A stretch of 64,000 nt of DNA from Kineosporia mesophila (GTDB lineage: Bacteria > Actinomycetota > Actinomycetes > Actinomycetales > Kineosporiaceae), in the NCBI RefSeq assembly GCF_021129235.1, contig NZ_JAJOMA010000018.1:62001-126000 (forward strand), given 5' to 3'. Every line of letters starts with the position of its first letter. The stretch's first letter is position 1. The translations under genes and the position numbers were made by a program. The notes beneath the pieces were generated by a model. That model did no database searches. It was not told where the DNA came from and saw only the letters and a program-made list of their open reading frames with translations. This document shows, one piece after another, positions 46,645-55,969 of the stretch.

Positions 46645-48582
46645 GTGAACCGTCGTGTCCTGATCTATGTCCTGGTGGCCGTGCTGGTCCTCGCGGGAGC
46701 AGGGGGTACAGCCCTGTACCGGTTACGCGGGGGCGACAACAGCGGAGCGCAGAAGACCGCGGCCGAGGCCTTCGGCCGGGCCTGGTCCGGCGGAAATCTC
46801 GGCACCATCGGCTGGGCCAGTGGCCAGGCGGGCACCACGGACGACCCGGCCAAGGCCGTCCAGACCACCACGGCCGGCCTGACGTCCGAGAAGACGGACA
46901 AGCCCTCCGGCATCACCGTGGGCAAGGTCACCGAGTCGGCGAGCGGCGACACGGCGACCGCCCCGCTGCACGTGACCTGGACGCTGGCCCGCGACCGGAC
47001 GTGGGAGTACGACACCACGCTGACGCTGGTGGACCAGGACGGCAGCTGGCGGCCGCAGTACGCGTCCACTCTGGTGCACCCGGACCTGACCGGTGACCTC
47101 GCCACGGCCACGCTGAAGGCGAGCACGGTGACGGGCCGGCGTGGCCAGATCCTCGGCGCGAACGACAAGGTGCTGGTCGAGGACCGCCCGGTGGTCGTGG
47201 TCGGGATCCACAAGGCGAAGACGGACGACGTGGAACAGACGGTGACCAAGGTCGCCGGCGTGGTCGGCGTGGACGGCGCGGCCCTGCTGAAGCGGGTGAA
47301 GGCGGCCGGCGCCGACACCTTCGTCGACGTGATCACGCTGCGCAAGGCCGCCTACAACCAGGTGAGCGCCCGGCTCAAACCGATCCCCGGGGTGGTGTTC
47401 CAGACCAAGGACGTCGCGCTCACCCCCTCCTCCGACTTCGCCCGGCCGCTGTTCGGCAACGTCGGGGCGGCGACGGCCGACATCGTCAAGGAGTCGGACG
47501 GGCGGGTGCAGGCCGGTGACGAGACCGGCCTGTCCGGCCTGCAGCGCACCTATGACGAGCAGCTGGCCGGCACCCCGGGCGTGGTCGTGACGGCCGAGCC
47601 GAAGGAGGGCGAGGGAAAGGAGCTCTTCCGGGCCGACGCGACCGACGGCAAGGACCTGAAGCTCACCCTCGATCTGGAGATCCAGAACGCCGCGGACAAG
47701 GCGATCGCCACGGCGACGCACCTGGCCGGCATGGTCGCGATCGACACGAAGACCGGCAACATCCTGGCGATCGCCAACGGCGGCCCGAACGGCAACAGCT
47801 ACAACCGCGCCCTGCTCGGCCAGTACGCACCCGGCTCGACCTTCAAGATCGCGTCCGGCCTGGGCCTGGTGGAGTACGGCGGGATGACCGCGAACAAGAT
47901 CGTGGCCTGCCCCAAGGCCCTGACGGTCAGCGGCAAGAAGTTCACCAACGCCGAGGACGAGGTCCTCGGCAAGGTGCCTTTCTCCAGTGACTTCGCCCAC
48001 TCCTGCAACACCGCCTTCGTCGGCAGCGCGAAGCTCATCAGCCAGGCGCAGCTGGCCCAGGCGGCGGGCTCGCTGGGCTACGGACAGCCCAACGCCACCG
48101 GCGTGACGGCCTTCACCGGCCAGGTCCCGGCCAAGGGCGACACCGTCGCGCACGCCGCCGCGATGATCGGTCAGGGCACTGTGCTCGTCAGCCCGATGGC
48201 CGTGGCGAGCGCCTCCGCCGGGATCGCCTCCGGCACCTGGCACGCCCCCCGGCTGGTGCTCGACGGAACCGGGAACGACAAGGCCACGGCCGATGTCGAC
48301 CCGGTGAAGCTGGATGCCAGGAGCGTGCGGACGATGCGCTCACTGATGCGCACGGTGGTCACCAGCGGGACGGGTACCGGCATGAAGAACGTGCCCGGCG
48401 GGCCGGTCTCCGGCAAGACCGGCACGGCCGAGTACGGCACCGACACGCCCCCGAAGACGAACGCCTGGTTCACCGGTTTCCAGGGCGACATCGCGTTCGC
48501 GATCCTGGTCGAGGACGGGGGTTTCGGCGCCAAGAGTGCGGTGCCGGTGGCCAAGAAGTTCCTGACCGATCTTGCGTCGTAG
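46645..48582 (+). CDS. Class B penicillin-binding protein
   Basis: 645 residues. A signal-anchor helix (about 4-24), an NTF2-like MecA N-terminal domain, a dimerization domain, and a transpeptidase domain with SxxK at S398-K401 (GSTFKIA), SCN at 453-455 and KTGTAE at 591. It crosslinks peptidoglycan. The MecA-type N-terminus is shared by low-affinity and sporulation-type PBPs of actinobacteria. The start is GTG. It is followed by a GT87 gene after 37 bp. Confidence 0.92.
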   Translation: MNRRVLIYVLVAVLVLAGAGGTALYRLRGGDNSGAQKTAAEAFGRAWSGGNLGTIGWASGQAGTTDDPAKAVQTTTAGLTSEKTDKPSGITVGKVTESASGDTATAPLHVTWTLARDRTWEYDTTLTLVDQDGSWRPQYASTLVHPDLTGDLATATLKASTVTGRRGQILGANDKVLVEDRPVVVVGIHKAKTDDVEQTVTKVAGVVGVDGAALLKRVKAAGADTFVDVITLRKAAYNQVSARLKPIPGVVFQTKDVALTPSSDFARPLFGNVGAATADIVKESDGRVQAGDETGLSGLQRTYDEQLAGTPGVVVTAEPKEGEGKELFRADATDGKDLKLTLDLEIQNAADKAIATATHLAGMVAIDTKTGNILAIANGGPNGNSYNRALLGQYAPGSTFKIASGLGLVEYGGMTANKIVACPKALTVSGKKFTNAEDEVLGKVPFSSDFAHSCNTAFVGSAKLISQAQLAQAAGSLGYGQPNATGVTAFTGQVPAKGDTVAHAAAMIGQGTVLVSPMAVASASAGIASGTWHAPRLVLDGTGNDKATADVDPVKLDARSVRTMRSLMRTVVTSGTGTGMKNVPGGPVSGKTGTAEYGTDTPPKTNAWFTGFQGDIAFAILVEDGGFGAKSAVPVAKKFLTDLAS

Positions 48583-48619
48583 TGCCCACCCACGGGAAGG
48601 ATCGGTAGAGTCCCGGCCG

Positions 48620-49999
48620 ATGACCGGGATGACCAGCAGATTCGACCGAGGGCTGCGGATATGGCTGGTTGTGATGCTGCTGGCCTGCGTGGGCCTGGCG
48701 GTGGGCTGGGCCGCCAAGGCCCCCTGCGTCGACACGTACACCACCCCGGACGGCCAGGTGGCGCTCGACTGGCGCGACGCGCGGCAGTACTCGCTGCACT
48801 GTTACTCCGACGCGATCCCGCTCTACGGGGTGGACCACCTCCAGGACGGCACGCTGCCGTACAAGACCACCTGGACCGACGCCGACGGCACCGTGCGGGC
48901 GATGGAGTACCCGGTGGTGACCGGCATGCTCCAGTACGTCGGCATGCGGTTCACGAAGGTCTACGTGGGCGTCACCGGCGACACCGGGCCGGAGGTGGTG
49001 CCCTACTTCGTGATCATGGCGATCGTGCTGGCGATCTCCTGGCTGGTGGCGGTGGCCTGCACGATCCCGCTGGCGGTGCGCAAGTGGGACGTGGTGCTGA
49101 TGGCGCTCTCCCCGCTGGTGTTCGTGCACGCCTTCACCAACTTCGACACCCTGGCCGTGGCCCTGGCCGCCGCCGGGATGCTCGCCTGGGCCCGGCAACG
49201 ACCGCTGCTGGCCGGGCTGCTGCTGGGGATCGGCGCGGCGGCCAAGCTCTACCCGTTGTTCATCCTCGGGCCGCTGCTGATCCTCTGCTGGCGCTCGGGA
49301 ACGCTGAAGCCGTGGTGGAAGGCCACCCTGGCGGCCGCCGGGGCCTGGATCGCCTGCAACGCCCCGTTCGCGCTGCTCTACCCGCGCGGCTGGTGGGAGT
49401 TCTTCCGGCTGAACTCGACCCGTCCGGCCGACCACGACTCGATCTACAACGCGCTCACGACCTTCACCAGCTGGCGGGGGTTCGACGGCCCGCTGTACGC
49501 GGGTCAGTCGCCGGAGAAGCTGAACACCTTCAGCCTGGCGGCCTTCCTGGTGCTGTGCCTGGTGATCGGGGTGATCGGTCTCACCTCGCCGCGCCGGCCC
49601 CGGCTGGCCTCGCTGGTCTTCCTGGTGGTGGCCGCGTTCCTGCTGACCAACAAGGTGTGGAGCCCGCAGTACTCGCTGTGGCTGGTGCCCCTGGCCGTGC
49701 TGGCCCTGCCCCGGGTCTGGGTGCTGCTGGTCTGGATGGTCACGGACGCCTACCTCTGGTACCCCCGGCTGGGGTACTTCCTCGGTCTGCAGGACCCGGC
49801 CCGGGGCAACTCCCCCGAGCGGTTCCTCACCGTGGTGGTGCTGCGTGACCTGCTGGTGCTGCTCATCTGCGCGATGATCGTCCACACGATCTACCGGCCC
49901 CAGGCCGATCCGGTGCGGCAGCGGGGTGTGGACGATCCGGCCTTCGGGCCCGTCGATGATCAACTTCCGGACCGCAGACTCGTTCCCCGACGGGCATGA
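48620..49999 (+). CDS. GT87-family membrane glycosyltransferase
   Basis: 459 residues with about ten membrane helices; a GT87-like (DUF2029) alpha-1,2-mannosyltransferase. ARQYSLHCYSDAIPLYG and VLMALSPLVFVHAFTNFDTL, then LLLGIGAAAKLYPLFILGPL are the conserved segments. It uses polyprenyl-phosphate mannose for cell-envelope glycans. ATG 48620 is chosen over 48572 because the membrane part starts soon after. It follows the PBP gene by 37 bp and its stop overlaps the M50 gene start (ATGA), so these three may form an operon. Confidence 0.9.
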   Translation: MTGMTSRFDRGLRIWLVVMLLACVGLAVGWAAKAPCVDTYTTPDGQVALDWRDARQYSLHCYSDAIPLYGVDHLQDGTLPYKTTWTDADGTVRAMEYPVVTGMLQYVGMRFTKVYVGVTGDTGPEVVPYFVIMAIVLAISWLVAVACTIPLAVRKWDVVLMALSPLVFVHAFTNFDTLAVALAAAGMLAWARQRPLLAGLLLGIGAAAKLYPLFILGPLLILCWRSGTLKPWWKATLAAAGAWIACNAPFALLYPRGWWEFFRLNSTRPADHDSIYNALTTFTSWRGFDGPLYAGQSPEKLNTFSLAAFLVLCLVIGVIGLTSPRRPRLASLVFLVVAAFLLTNKVWSPQYSLWLVPLAVLALPRVWVLLVWMVTDAYLWYPRLGYFLGLQDPARGNSPERFLTVVVLRDLLVLLICAMIVHTIYRPQADPVRQRGVDDPAFGPVDDQLPDRRLVPRRA

Positions 50000-50757
50000 C
50001 CCCTACCCTTGGCGAAATGTCAGCGGTGAACTCCGATTTCTCCTGGGACAACCTCTCCTGGGACTCCCTCGGCGACGAGCGCGTCATGGTGATCGTGCTG
50101 GGGGTCGCGGCCATCGTGCTGACCGGCGAACGCACCACCTGGCACGTGCTGCGCAACGTGGTGACGATCGCCCACGAGGGTGGCCACGCCGTGATCGCGC
50201 TGCTCATGGGCCGCGAGCTGGCCGGGATCAAGCTGCACTCGGACACCTCCGGGGTGACGCTCTCCCGGGGCAAGCCACGCGGCCTGGGCATGATCTTCAC
50301 CGCGCTCGCGGGCTACCCGGCGCCGGCCGTGATGGGTGTGGGGCTGGCGGCACTGATCGGGCTCGACCTGATCACCGTGCTGCTGTGGGTGGTGGTGGGC
50401 CTGCTGGCGGTGCTGCTGACCCAGATCCGCAACGCCTTCGGGGTGCTCACCGTGGTCGTCACCGGCGGTGCGGCGGTCGCGGTGATGGTCTGGGGCAACG
50501 AGCGCACGGCCCTGGGCTTCGCCTGCGCGGTGACCTGGCTGCTGCTGATCGGCGGGCTGCGCGCGGTGATCGAGCTGCAGAGTTCCCGCCGGGCGCAGGG
50601 CAGCGGGCGGCGCGGTGGGCCCCCGGTGACCTCCGACGCCGATCAGCTGGCCTGGCTGAGCCACGTCCCGGGGGTGTTCTGGGTCACGGTGTTCTTCCTG
50701 CTGTCCCTGGCCTCGATCGTGGCCGGGGGCTGGCTGATGCTGAGCTGGAACCCGTAA
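49996..50757 (+). CDS. M50-family membrane metallopeptidase
   Basis: 253 residues with the site-2 protease zinc motif HEGGH (VVTIAHEGGHAVIALLMG) and about six membrane helices; M50B class of actinobacteria. It may cleave membrane-bound substrates. Start ATG 49996 overlaps the preceding stop (ATGA), suggesting coupling; ATG 50017 (MSAVNSDFSWD) is an alternative. Confidence 0.87.
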   Translation: MTPTLGEMSAVNSDFSWDNLSWDSLGDERVMVIVLGVAAIVLTGERTTWHVLRNVVTIAHEGGHAVIALLMGRELAGIKLHSDTSGVTLSRGKPRGLGMIFTALAGYPAPAVMGVGLAALIGLDLITVLLWVVVGLLAVLLTQIRNAFGVLTVVVTGGAAVAVMVWGNERTALGFACAVTWLLLIGGLRAVIELQSSRRAQGSGRRGGPPVTSDADQLAWLSHVPGVFWVTVFFLLSLASIVAGGWLMLSWNP

Positions 50758-50771
50758 GTCGTCACGACGGG

Positions 50772-50800
50772 CCCCCGGCCGGGTTCACACCGACCGGGGG
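50772..50800. terminator. Bidirectional hairpin terminator
   Basis: An 11-bp stem (50772-50782 with 50790-50800, one G-U pair) between the convergent ends of the M50 and SRPBCC genes. Confidence 0.7.
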
Positions 50801-50810
50801 AATCCAGGTC

Positions 50811-51260
50811 CTAGAGACAGACCTGGGCGAAGTCGTCCAGCCGGTGCTCCCACTCCTCCTGCATGTGCGGCCGCTGGTCCGAGGGCAGGCCCTCGTGCCA
50901 CAACCGCAGCCGCGTACCGCCCGCGACCGGGGTCAGATCGAGCTCGACCAGGCTGGGCTCGTCCTCCGCGTCCCCGGAGTGCCACGACAGCCGCAGCTGC
51001 TCCAGCGGGTGGTAGCTCCGCACCATGCCCGCCTCCCCCTCGTCACTCATGAAGCTGTGCCCCTCGCCGCGCAGCACGGCACCGGGACCCAGCCAGACCG
51101 AGGTGCCGACGGGACTTACCAAGATGTGCCAGACGTGACCCGCGCTACCCGCGAGCACCCTGCGCACGAACACCAGCTGCGGTCCGGGTACGACATCATC
51201 GTCGGTGAGTGCGGGTGGCAGCCCAGCCTCCACCCGACCCAACTGCACGAATGTGGACAT
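50811..51260 (-). CDS. SRPBCC-family (AHSA1-like) protein
   Basis: 149 residues. VWHILVSPVGTSVWLGPGA, then YHPLEQLRLSWHS and the C-terminal WEHRLDDFAQVCL fit an AHSA1/START-like lipid or small-ligand-binding domain. Start ATG 51260 has AAGGGGG five bases upstream; a start 24 bases earlier (MAESQGG) is possible. Function unknown. It is divergent from prs. Confidence 0.8.
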   Translation of the reverse strand: MSTFVQLGRVEAGLPPALTDDDVVPGPQLVFVRRVLAGSAGHVWHILVSPVGTSVWLGPGAVLRGEGHSFMSDEGEAGMVRSYHPLEQLRLSWHSGDAEDEPSLVELDLTPVAGGTRLRLWHEGLPSDQRPHMQEEWEHRLDDFAQVCL

Positions 51261-51439
51261 GTAGCCCCCTTGCGATTCAGCCATACCGATCAGCACCCCC
51301 TCCCCGAGCCGGAGGGGCCAGTTTTCGGTCATCGTCGATACACCGTCGGCCGATGGGAAGGGTGCTTCAATCCCCCAAAAGCTTGTCGCATGAAAAGTCT
51401 GGGAACATGGCGGCAACACCCCCGTGAGAGGTACCGCTG

Positions 51440-52432
51440 GTGAATACTGTTTCGATCCAAAGCCGGAAGACGCTCCAGGTCTTCTCCGGCCGGGCATACC
51501 CAGAGCTGGCTGAGGAGATCGTCAAGTATCTCGACGTGAGCCTGACGCCTCAGTCCGCCTACGAATTCGCCAACGGCGAGATCTTCGTGCGCTTCGAGGA
51601 GTCGGTGCGTGGGGCGGACGCGTTCGTGGTCCAGTCCTGCGGCGCAGGCATCAACACCTGGGTGATGGAGACCCTGATCATGATCGACGCGCTCAAGCGC
51701 GCGTCGGCCGACCGGATCACCGTGGTGCTGCCGTTCTACCCGTACGCACGGCAGGACAAGAAGCACCGGGGCCGGGAGCCGATCTCCGCCCGGCTGATCT
51801 CCGACCTGCTGCGTACGGCCGGTGCCGACCGCCTGATGACGGTCGATCTGCACACCGACCAGACGCAGGGCTTCTTCGACGGCCCGGTCGATCACCTCTT
51901 CGCCCTGCACCTGCTCACCGACCACGTCGCGAGCAAGTACAAGGGCGAGGAGATCACCGTGGTCGCGCCCGACTCCGGCCGCGTGCGCGTGGCCGAGCGC
52001 TGGGCCGACCGTCTGGGCGGCACGCCACTGGCCTTCATCCACAAGACCCGTGACCCGCGCATGCCGAACACCGTGGTCACGAACCGGGTCGTCGGTGACG
52101 TCGAGGGCCGCACCTGTGTGCTGGTCGACGACATGATCGACACCGGTGGCACGATCACCAAGGCCGCCACCAAGCTCTTCGAGCAGGGCGCGAAAGACGT
52201 GATCATCGCCGCCACCCACGGCATCCTGTCCGACCCCGCCACCGAGCGGCTACGCGACTGCGGTGCCACGGAGATCGTGCTGACCAACACGCTGCCGATC
52301 GACTCCGACCGGCTGCTGCCGAACTTCACCGTGCTCTCGATCGCCCCGCTGATCGCCCAGGCGATCCACGAGGTCTTCGAGGACGGGTCGGTCACCTCGC
52401 TCTTCAACCTGGACGAGGTGTCGGGCGAGTAG
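51440..52432 (+). CDS. prs: Ribose-phosphate pyrophosphokinase
   Basis: Makes PRPP from ribose-5-phosphate and ATP. 330 residues: LQVFSGRAYPELAEEI, GEIFVRFEESVRGADAFVVQ, FYPYARQDKKHRGREPISAR, DLHTDQTQGFF, and the PRPP loop CVLVDDMIDTGGTITKAA. It uses a GTG start at 51440. It stands alone, though prs is often next to glmU in actinobacteria; a hairpin follows. Confidence 0.95.
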   Translation: MNTVSIQSRKTLQVFSGRAYPELAEEIVKYLDVSLTPQSAYEFANGEIFVRFEESVRGADAFVVQSCGAGINTWVMETLIMIDALKRASADRITVVLPFYPYARQDKKHRGREPISARLISDLLRTAGADRLMTVDLHTDQTQGFFDGPVDHLFALHLLTDHVASKYKGEEITVVAPDSGRVRVAERWADRLGGTPLAFIHKTRDPRMPNTVVTNRVVGDVEGRTCVLVDDMIDTGGTITKAATKLFEQGAKDVIIAATHGILSDPATERLRDCGATEIVLTNTLPIDSDRLLPNFTVLSIAPLIAQAIHEVFEDGSVTSLFNLDEVSGE

Positions 52433-52449
52433 TACGCCCCACTGCGCCT

Positions 52450-52485
52450 GTCGCCGTCTCCGGGGTCGTCCCCCGAGGCGGCGAC
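52450..52485 (+). terminator. Terminator after prs
   Basis: Arms GTCGCCGTCTCCGGGG and CCCCGAGGCGGCGAC pair with small imperfections, beginning 17 bp after the prs stop. Confidence 0.65.
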
Positions 52486-52708
52486 CTGCTTTGGTGGGCC
52501 CTGAACGGCAGGCTCACCGTCGCTGACGATCACGGGTCCCCGGGGGATCCTGCTGTATTCGAAACGTCCTGACCGGCGGACCCGCCCGCGCCGAGTCCAC
52601 CCTCCCGCTGCACGCCCAGGTGAGGAACGTGCGACTCCTGGGGCCTCGTCCACCGGTGTGGCCGTGCTGTGGCAATACTTCAATCGAACTGAACCCCCCA
52701 AGACCCTT

Positions 52709-52791
52709 CGTGATCATGCAAAACCTCCCCGGCGTTCTAGAACTCTCGGAACCACAGTTCTAGAACGCCGGGGAGGTTTTGCATGATCACG
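52709..52791. repeat. 83-bp interspersed palindrome, copy 4
   Basis: Perfectly paired 36-base arms around a loop of 11 bases, the most symmetrical copy. Flanks CCCCCCAAGACCCTT and AAGGTTGGGGGGGTC continue the symmetry imperfectly. It lies between two plus-strand genes. Confidence 0.93.
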
Positions 52792-52993
52792 GAAGGTTGG
52801 GGGGGTCGAAGGGGTGGTTTTGCGGCGGGTCCCTTCCAATTGCGGACGCGGTCGGTGAACGGCACGCGGGGTGGACCGGTTTCAGGCCTTCGTCGTGGGC
52901 CCGCATCGAGGTGGGGCTGGTGGGATGCGTGCATCCACACCGTTCCGGGGGCACCATGCCCAGGTGTCCGGATCCACGGTGGGAGAACCTCAG

Positions 52994-55270
52994 ATGAGCC
53001 GCGCGACGCCGGTCGCCCCGTCGCTGGTCGTGCGTCCGCGCTCGGCCCCGGATCTGGAAGTCCGGATCTCGCCCGACGACGACCTCAGCGTGTCCCGGAC
53101 CGTCCCACCGACCCCGCCGCCCGCCGGTGTCCATCCGTCGGAGAACCCACCGGACAACGCGATCCGCTACGCCCGCCTGGCCCCCGGCGTCCTGGCGCTC
53201 TCCCTCGTCCTCACCGGCGCCGTCGACGCCCCGGACAGCACCGGCGAACCGGTCCGCACCCGGGCCCAGGCCCTGGCCGCGCGCACGGTGGCGCCGGCGG
53301 CGACGCTGCGGATCGCCGGGCACCCGGCGTCCACCGCGGTCCGGCTGATCGGTGCCTCCGAGGACGGCATCGCGATCTGGCAGGGCGCCCCCCAGGGTGT
53401 CGGCAGCGACGGGACGCCCGCCCCCGCCACCGTCTACACCGGGGCCCTGACCAGCCGGGACGGCACGATGCGCCTGGCCGCGCGGCCCGGAGCCGGGGCA
53501 CCCACCCGGGCCGGGTCACTGCTGCGCCTCAGCGTGACCGGCCCCACGCTGGCCTGGTACGAACTCGGCGGCGGGGACGGCGGCAGCTCCGCCTACCCGC
53601 AGGAGCACCGCCTCGACCTGGCCGGGGGCCGTGACCTCACCGACGACCGGGCCGGTTCGCTGGCCGTACGGCAGAAACTGCAGGGCGGCGACGCGACCGC
53701 GCCGTACGCCCAGATCGACCCGGACGGCCTGCTCGCCACCCAGAAACCGGGCCGCTGGCTGGAGTTCGGCGGGATGCAGGCCCGGATCGTGGCCCGGGAG
53801 GGCCGCTGGGTGCTCGAGTCCCGCCGGGCGAACCGGAAGAAGGTGACCCGGGCCCTGCTGCCGCACGGCATCAACGTCAACTCCGGGCTCGACGCCGTGG
53901 GCGACCGCTTCTACACCGCCTCCAGCGGACTGGACCCGGCCGTCTACGTGGTCCAGGGCCGTTCGGTGACCCAGGTCGCGAAGATCCCGGCCGCCCGCTA
54001 CCCGATCACGTCGTGGGCCCTGTCCGCCGGCACGCTGCACTTCACCGACCAGTCGGCCGGGAAGAAGACCACGAACGTCTTCAGCACCACCCTGACCAGC
54101 ACGGCGGACACGGTCACCCGCAGCCCCTCGGCCCGGCTGCCGCAGACCACCGGGCCGGTCCCGCTCGCCTTCTCGGCCGGTCGCGGTGCCCTCGCCGCCC
54201 CGGGTGCCCCCGGGGAGTGGCAGCTGCTCGACCAGGGCGCCACCACCGCGCGGGTGGCCCAGCGCCTGATCACCCGCAAGGGCGTCCAGCAGCGCATCGA
54301 CGACGACTCCCCCGCCGTCTCCGGCCCGTACGCGCTGGTCGCGGGCCAGGTGTTCCGGCCCGACGGCGAGCTGGTCTGGCGGGAGCCGGCCGCGGCCGCC
54401 CTCGCCGGGCAGGACGACCTGTACGGCGCGGACGTCGTCTACTCGGTACCCGAGGGCGGGAAGGACACGAAGGGCCACGACCTGGCCGGGGTCTGGTCGG
54501 TCGGCGTCGAGCGCCCGCTGCCGGTGCGCCTGGACACCACCCGCTGTGCGCAGGCCCCGCCGGTCGCGATCTGGGCGGGTTCGGCCGCCTGGGCGAACTG
54601 CGACGGCAGCCACATCACCGTGCAGGACCTGCGGACCGGCGGGATCCGCGACGTCGACACCGGGCTGGGCCTGATCATCGGCTCCGGCCCGGCGCCGATC
54701 ACCGGCCTGAGCCTGCGCGAAGGGGTGCTGGCCTGGATCGACGGCGACGCGCTCAGCCTGCTCGACCTGGCCGACCCGCACTCCTCACCCCTCGTGCTGC
54801 CGGGCTCCACCGCCCGCTTCATGCTGGACGGGAACCTGGTGGCCCGGCAGACCGGGCAGGGGCTGGTGGTCGACCGGCTGCCGTTCCCGGTGAACTCCCG
54901 CCCGCGCCTGATCGCCGCCGCCGCACCGCTGGGCTTCACCCCGGACGGCGACGGGAAGTTCGACCGCTGGCAGCCGCAGTTCGATGTCACCCGGCCGGTA
55001 CGCAACGCCCGGCTGCGCATCGTGGCCCCGTCGGGACGGGTGGTGCGCACGTTCCGGATCCCCGGCGGCGCCGACGGCAGCCTGCGCGGCATCACCTGGG
55101 ACGGGCGCTCCGACGCGGGCCGGCCACTGGCCGAGGGCCCCTACACCTGGGAGCTCACCGCCCGGGCCGTGGACGGCGGCGGCACCCTGACCTCGGCCGC
55201 CTCCCTCGCCCGGGCCCGGGGCTCGATCGAGATCAGCTCCACGGGCCCGAGCAGGCCGAAGGCCCGATAA
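52994..55270 (+). CDS. Large exported protein with FlgD-like C-terminal Ig domain
   Basis: 758 residues from ATG 52994 (GGGAGAA upstream). A membrane/signal-like helix (about 61-80, LAPGVLALSLVLTGAVDA) follows a hydrophilic N-terminus. The middle looks like a repeated beta-sheet or propeller structure (GLDAVGDRFYTASSGLDPAV, GSAAWANCDGSHITVQDL). The C-terminus (from about 670) has PDGDGKFDRWQPQFDVTRP and ITWDGRSDAGRPLAEGPYTW, the FlgD/Ig-like type seen in surface and secreted proteins. No enzyme motif was recognised. It converges on the Rieske gene. Confidence 0.8.
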   Translation: MSRATPVAPSLVVRPRSAPDLEVRISPDDDLSVSRTVPPTPPPAGVHPSENPPDNAIRYARLAPGVLALSLVLTGAVDAPDSTGEPVRTRAQALAARTVAPAATLRIAGHPASTAVRLIGASEDGIAIWQGAPQGVGSDGTPAPATVYTGALTSRDGTMRLAARPGAGAPTRAGSLLRLSVTGPTLAWYELGGGDGGSSAYPQEHRLDLAGGRDLTDDRAGSLAVRQKLQGGDATAPYAQIDPDGLLATQKPGRWLEFGGMQARIVAREGRWVLESRRANRKKVTRALLPHGINVNSGLDAVGDRFYTASSGLDPAVYVVQGRSVTQVAKIPAARYPITSWALSAGTLHFTDQSAGKKTTNVFSTTLTSTADTVTRSPSARLPQTTGPVPLAFSAGRGALAAPGAPGEWQLLDQGATTARVAQRLITRKGVQQRIDDDSPAVSGPYALVAGQVFRPDGELVWREPAAAALAGQDDLYGADVVYSVPEGGKDTKGHDLAGVWSVGVERPLPVRLDTTRCAQAPPVAIWAGSAAWANCDGSHITVQDLRTGGIRDVDTGLGLIIGSGPAPITGLSLREGVLAWIDGDALSLLDLADPHSSPLVLPGSTARFMLDGNLVARQTGQGLVVDRLPFPVNSRPRLIAAAAPLGFTPDGDGKFDRWQPQFDVTRPVRNARLRIVAPSGRVVRTFRIPGGADGSLRGITWDGRSDAGRPLAEGPYTWELTARAVDGGGTLTSAASLARARGSIEISSTGPSRPKAR

Positions 55271-55318
55271 AGTCGGTTGACTCATCGGGCCCCCGGCTGA
55301 AAACTGGGCGGGAATGGG

Positions 55319-55873
55319 TCAGGACGTGACGATGTTGCCGTCCTCGACCGAAACCGTGATGGGGGTCAGCGACTTGTTCGCCGGCCCGGAGACGAAAGCG
55401 CCCGTGGTCTTCTCGAATACCGAATTGTGCAGCGGGCACACCAGCTGGTCACCCTTGACGGCCACGGTGGCACCCTGGTGCGGGCAGACCGCGGAGAACG
55501 CCGCAGGCTGGTCGGCCTCGGGCATCGCGACGATGATCGGTGCGCCGTCGAGCGTGAAACTGGCGGCGTCGCCCACCGCGATGTCGGACACCGGGGCGAT
55601 CACCTCCGCGCTTCCCGCACCGGCCGACGTGGTCGCGTCGGCCGCGGCCGACGTCTCCCCGGCCGCCGAGGTCTCGCTCGAGGTGCTGCCCGCGCCCGAC
55701 GAGGCAGTATCGTCATCGCTCCCGCCGCCACAGGCCGCCAGGCCCGCGGCACCCAGCAGGGTGAACGAGCAGACCGCCATGGCCCGCCGGCGGCTCAGCC
55801 CGTTGGTCCCTGCGGTGGCTTCCTCGGTGACGGAAGTCTGCGTCTCTCCGGTGCTGCGGAGGGTTGCAGTCAT
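55319..55873 (-). CDS. Rieske-type [2Fe-2S] lipoprotein
   Basis: 184 residues. A twin-arginine-like signal (SRRRAMAVCSFTLLGAAG) ends in the lipobox LAAC, then a Ser/Ala/Thr-rich linker, and a Rieske domain with CPHQGATVAV and CPLHNSVFEKTTGAF. It is a membrane-tethered, exported iron-sulfur protein, probably an electron carrier on the outer face. ATG 55873 has GGGGAGGA upstream. It is divergent from hrpA, with 96 bp between the starts. Confidence 0.9.
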   Translation of the reverse strand: MTATLRSTGETQTSVTEEATAGTNGLSRRRAMAVCSFTLLGAAGLAACGGGSDDDTASSGAGSTSSETSAAGETSAAADATTSAGAGSAEVIAPVSDIAVGDAASFTLDGAPIIVAMPEADQPAAFSAVCPHQGATVAVKGDQLVCPLHNSVFEKTTGAFVSGPANKSLTPITVSVEDGNIVTS

Positions 55874-55969
55874 GGTTGGTCCTCCCCTGAGGTCGTTGAA
55901 TGTGCAAATAGTAGTGACAGGGACTGTGCGAAACGCAAGTTCTTCTGCCGTGTCGAGGATTTCGCGAAG

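Larger units (their letters stand above)
52433..52993. other. 561-bp intergenic region with terminator and repeat copy 4
   Basis: No gene was recognised between prs and the exported protein gene. It holds a hairpin at 52450-52485 and the palindromic repeat at 52709-52791, whose symmetry extends weakly outward. The last 200 bp should hold the promoter of the next gene. Confidence 0.5.
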
